The notes beneath the pieces were generated by a model that was not told the DNA's origin, made no database searches, and saw only the letters and a list, made by a program, of their open reading frames with translations. A stretch of DNA of 5,938 nucleotides from positions 1 through 5,938 of the forward strand of contig JALTYW010000029.1 in assembly GCA_027046415.1 (NCBI GenBank), written 5' to 3'. The number at the start of each line of letters is the position of its first letter. Positions within the stretch are counted from its first letter, which is position 1. The translations under genes and the position numbers were made by a program. Of this stretch, positions 5,703-5,938 are shown in pieces. The stretch comes from Sulfurovum sp. (GTDB taxonomy: Bacteria > Campylobacterota > Campylobacteria > Campylobacterales > Sulfurovaceae).

Positions 5703-5849
5703 TCTGAATATATTTAAATACATTTTAAACTTGGCATGAGTGAGGAATGGGATTAAGGGTTGTAATCAAAAGAGACGAGTATGTCAAGTAGCAAATCAAA
5801 TGATATGGCATAAAGTGTAACAGTAAATAAACGCCAATTCAACCAATAA
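5703..5849. other. Noncoding stretch upstream of the right-edge gene
   Basis: No substantial reading frame is present on either strand. The AT-rich part (5703-5730) probably belongs to the rpmE promoter and may serve both directions. A weak hairpin, GATTA (5751-5755) with TAATC (5763-5767), and a 10-codon frame at 5781-5813 are the only other structures I could find. I cannot place a convincing plus-strand promoter. Confidence 0.5.
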
Positions 5850-5935
5850 GTGCAATTTCTAAAAGATAGTCGAGAAAGAGCGGGCTAACCGAATATAGGT
5901 TATCCTTTTTTCGACCAAAAAGAAAGGAATTGCAT
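5850..5935 (+). promoter_or_regulatory. Nested RNA structure covering the ribosome binding site of the right-edge gene
   Basis: Three helices nest. The outer one pairs TGCAATTTCT (5851-5860) with AGGAATTGCA (5925-5934), ten pairs with one G-U, extendable by a G-U at 5850/5935; it covers the AGGA ribosome binding site and the first bases of the ATG. The middle one pairs GTCGAGAAAG (5869-5878) with TTTTTTCGAC (5906-5915), ten pairs with two G-U. The inner one pairs GGCTAACC (5883-5890) with GGTTATCC (5898-5905), seven of eight, loop GAATATA. Such a fold could hide the start site until melted or rearranged. Candidates are a riboswitch platform, an RNA thermometer, or the translation-blocking leader of an IS200/IS605-type transposase gene. 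Confidence 0.5.
5883..5911 (+). terminator. Terminator-like hairpin with T6 tract inside the leader
   Basis: GGCTAACC and GGTTATCC form a stem with one C/T mismatch around a 7-nt loop, immediately followed by six T's (5906-5911). By itself this resembles an intrinsic terminator 22 nt before the ATG at 5934. In the larger fold the T's are paired, so the terminator and the long hairpin are alternative states, as in attenuation. Confidence 0.45.
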
Positions 5936-5938
5936 GAC
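5934..5938 (+). CDS. Start of a plus-strand gene running off the window (partial)
   Basis: ATG at 5934-5936 follows AAAGGA by 5 nt, good ribosome binding site spacing, and only two further bases (AC, so the second residue is Thr) are visible. Divergence from rpmE and the structured leader support a real start. Nothing can be said about the product from this sequence. Confidence 0.45.

Overview
The window looks like chromosomal DNA of a Campylobacterota (epsilonproteobacterial) species, perhaps a Sulfurovum- or Sulfurimonas-like free-living member. The reasons are the moderate G+C content, the protein sequences, and a gene order (rpmE, rsmI, rlmB, small membrane protein, aminotransferase, hom) that I recall as similar to the Campylobacter jejuni chromosome. 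The genus is an inference; no rRNA or other marker is present.

Layout, left to right. Positions 1-160 hold the 3' end of a plus-strand gene whose product ends in a Cys/Gly/His tail. Positions 161-235 are a short convergent intergenic region with five perfect copies of the heptamer CTAAGGG, an AT-rich hairpin, and two copies of a second heptamer, TTAAACC. From 236 to 5565 everything is on the minus strand. In order of transcription, right to left, the genes are rpmE (ribosomal protein L31), rsmI (16S rRNA methyltransferase), rlmB (23S rRNA methyltransferase), a 174-residue single-pass membrane protein, an AlaC-type aminotransferase, hom (homoserine dehydrogenase) and yajQ (nucleotide-binding protein). 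Gaps are 47 nt or less and two junctions overlap, so this reads as one operon, with a probable partial terminator after rpmE.

Positions 5566-5933 carry no convincing protein gene but are rich in signals. On the minus strand there is a TATAAT promoter element about 130 nt upstream of rpmE, and the leader between them can fold into four hairpins; this may be an L31 autoregulatory leader. On the plus strand, just before an ATG at 5934, a nested structure could bury the ribosome binding site and the start of that ATG in an 11-pair helix, and it also contains a terminator-like hairpin with six T's. This is the least ordinary signal in the window.

Together the operon joins ribosome protein supply and rRNA modification (L31, RsmI, RlmB) with amino-acid metabolism of the aspartate/alanine families (aminotransferase, homoserine dehydrogenase), plus a possible c-di-GMP-responsive protein at its end. 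The genes are individually ordinary. The unusual material is in the two intergenic regions.
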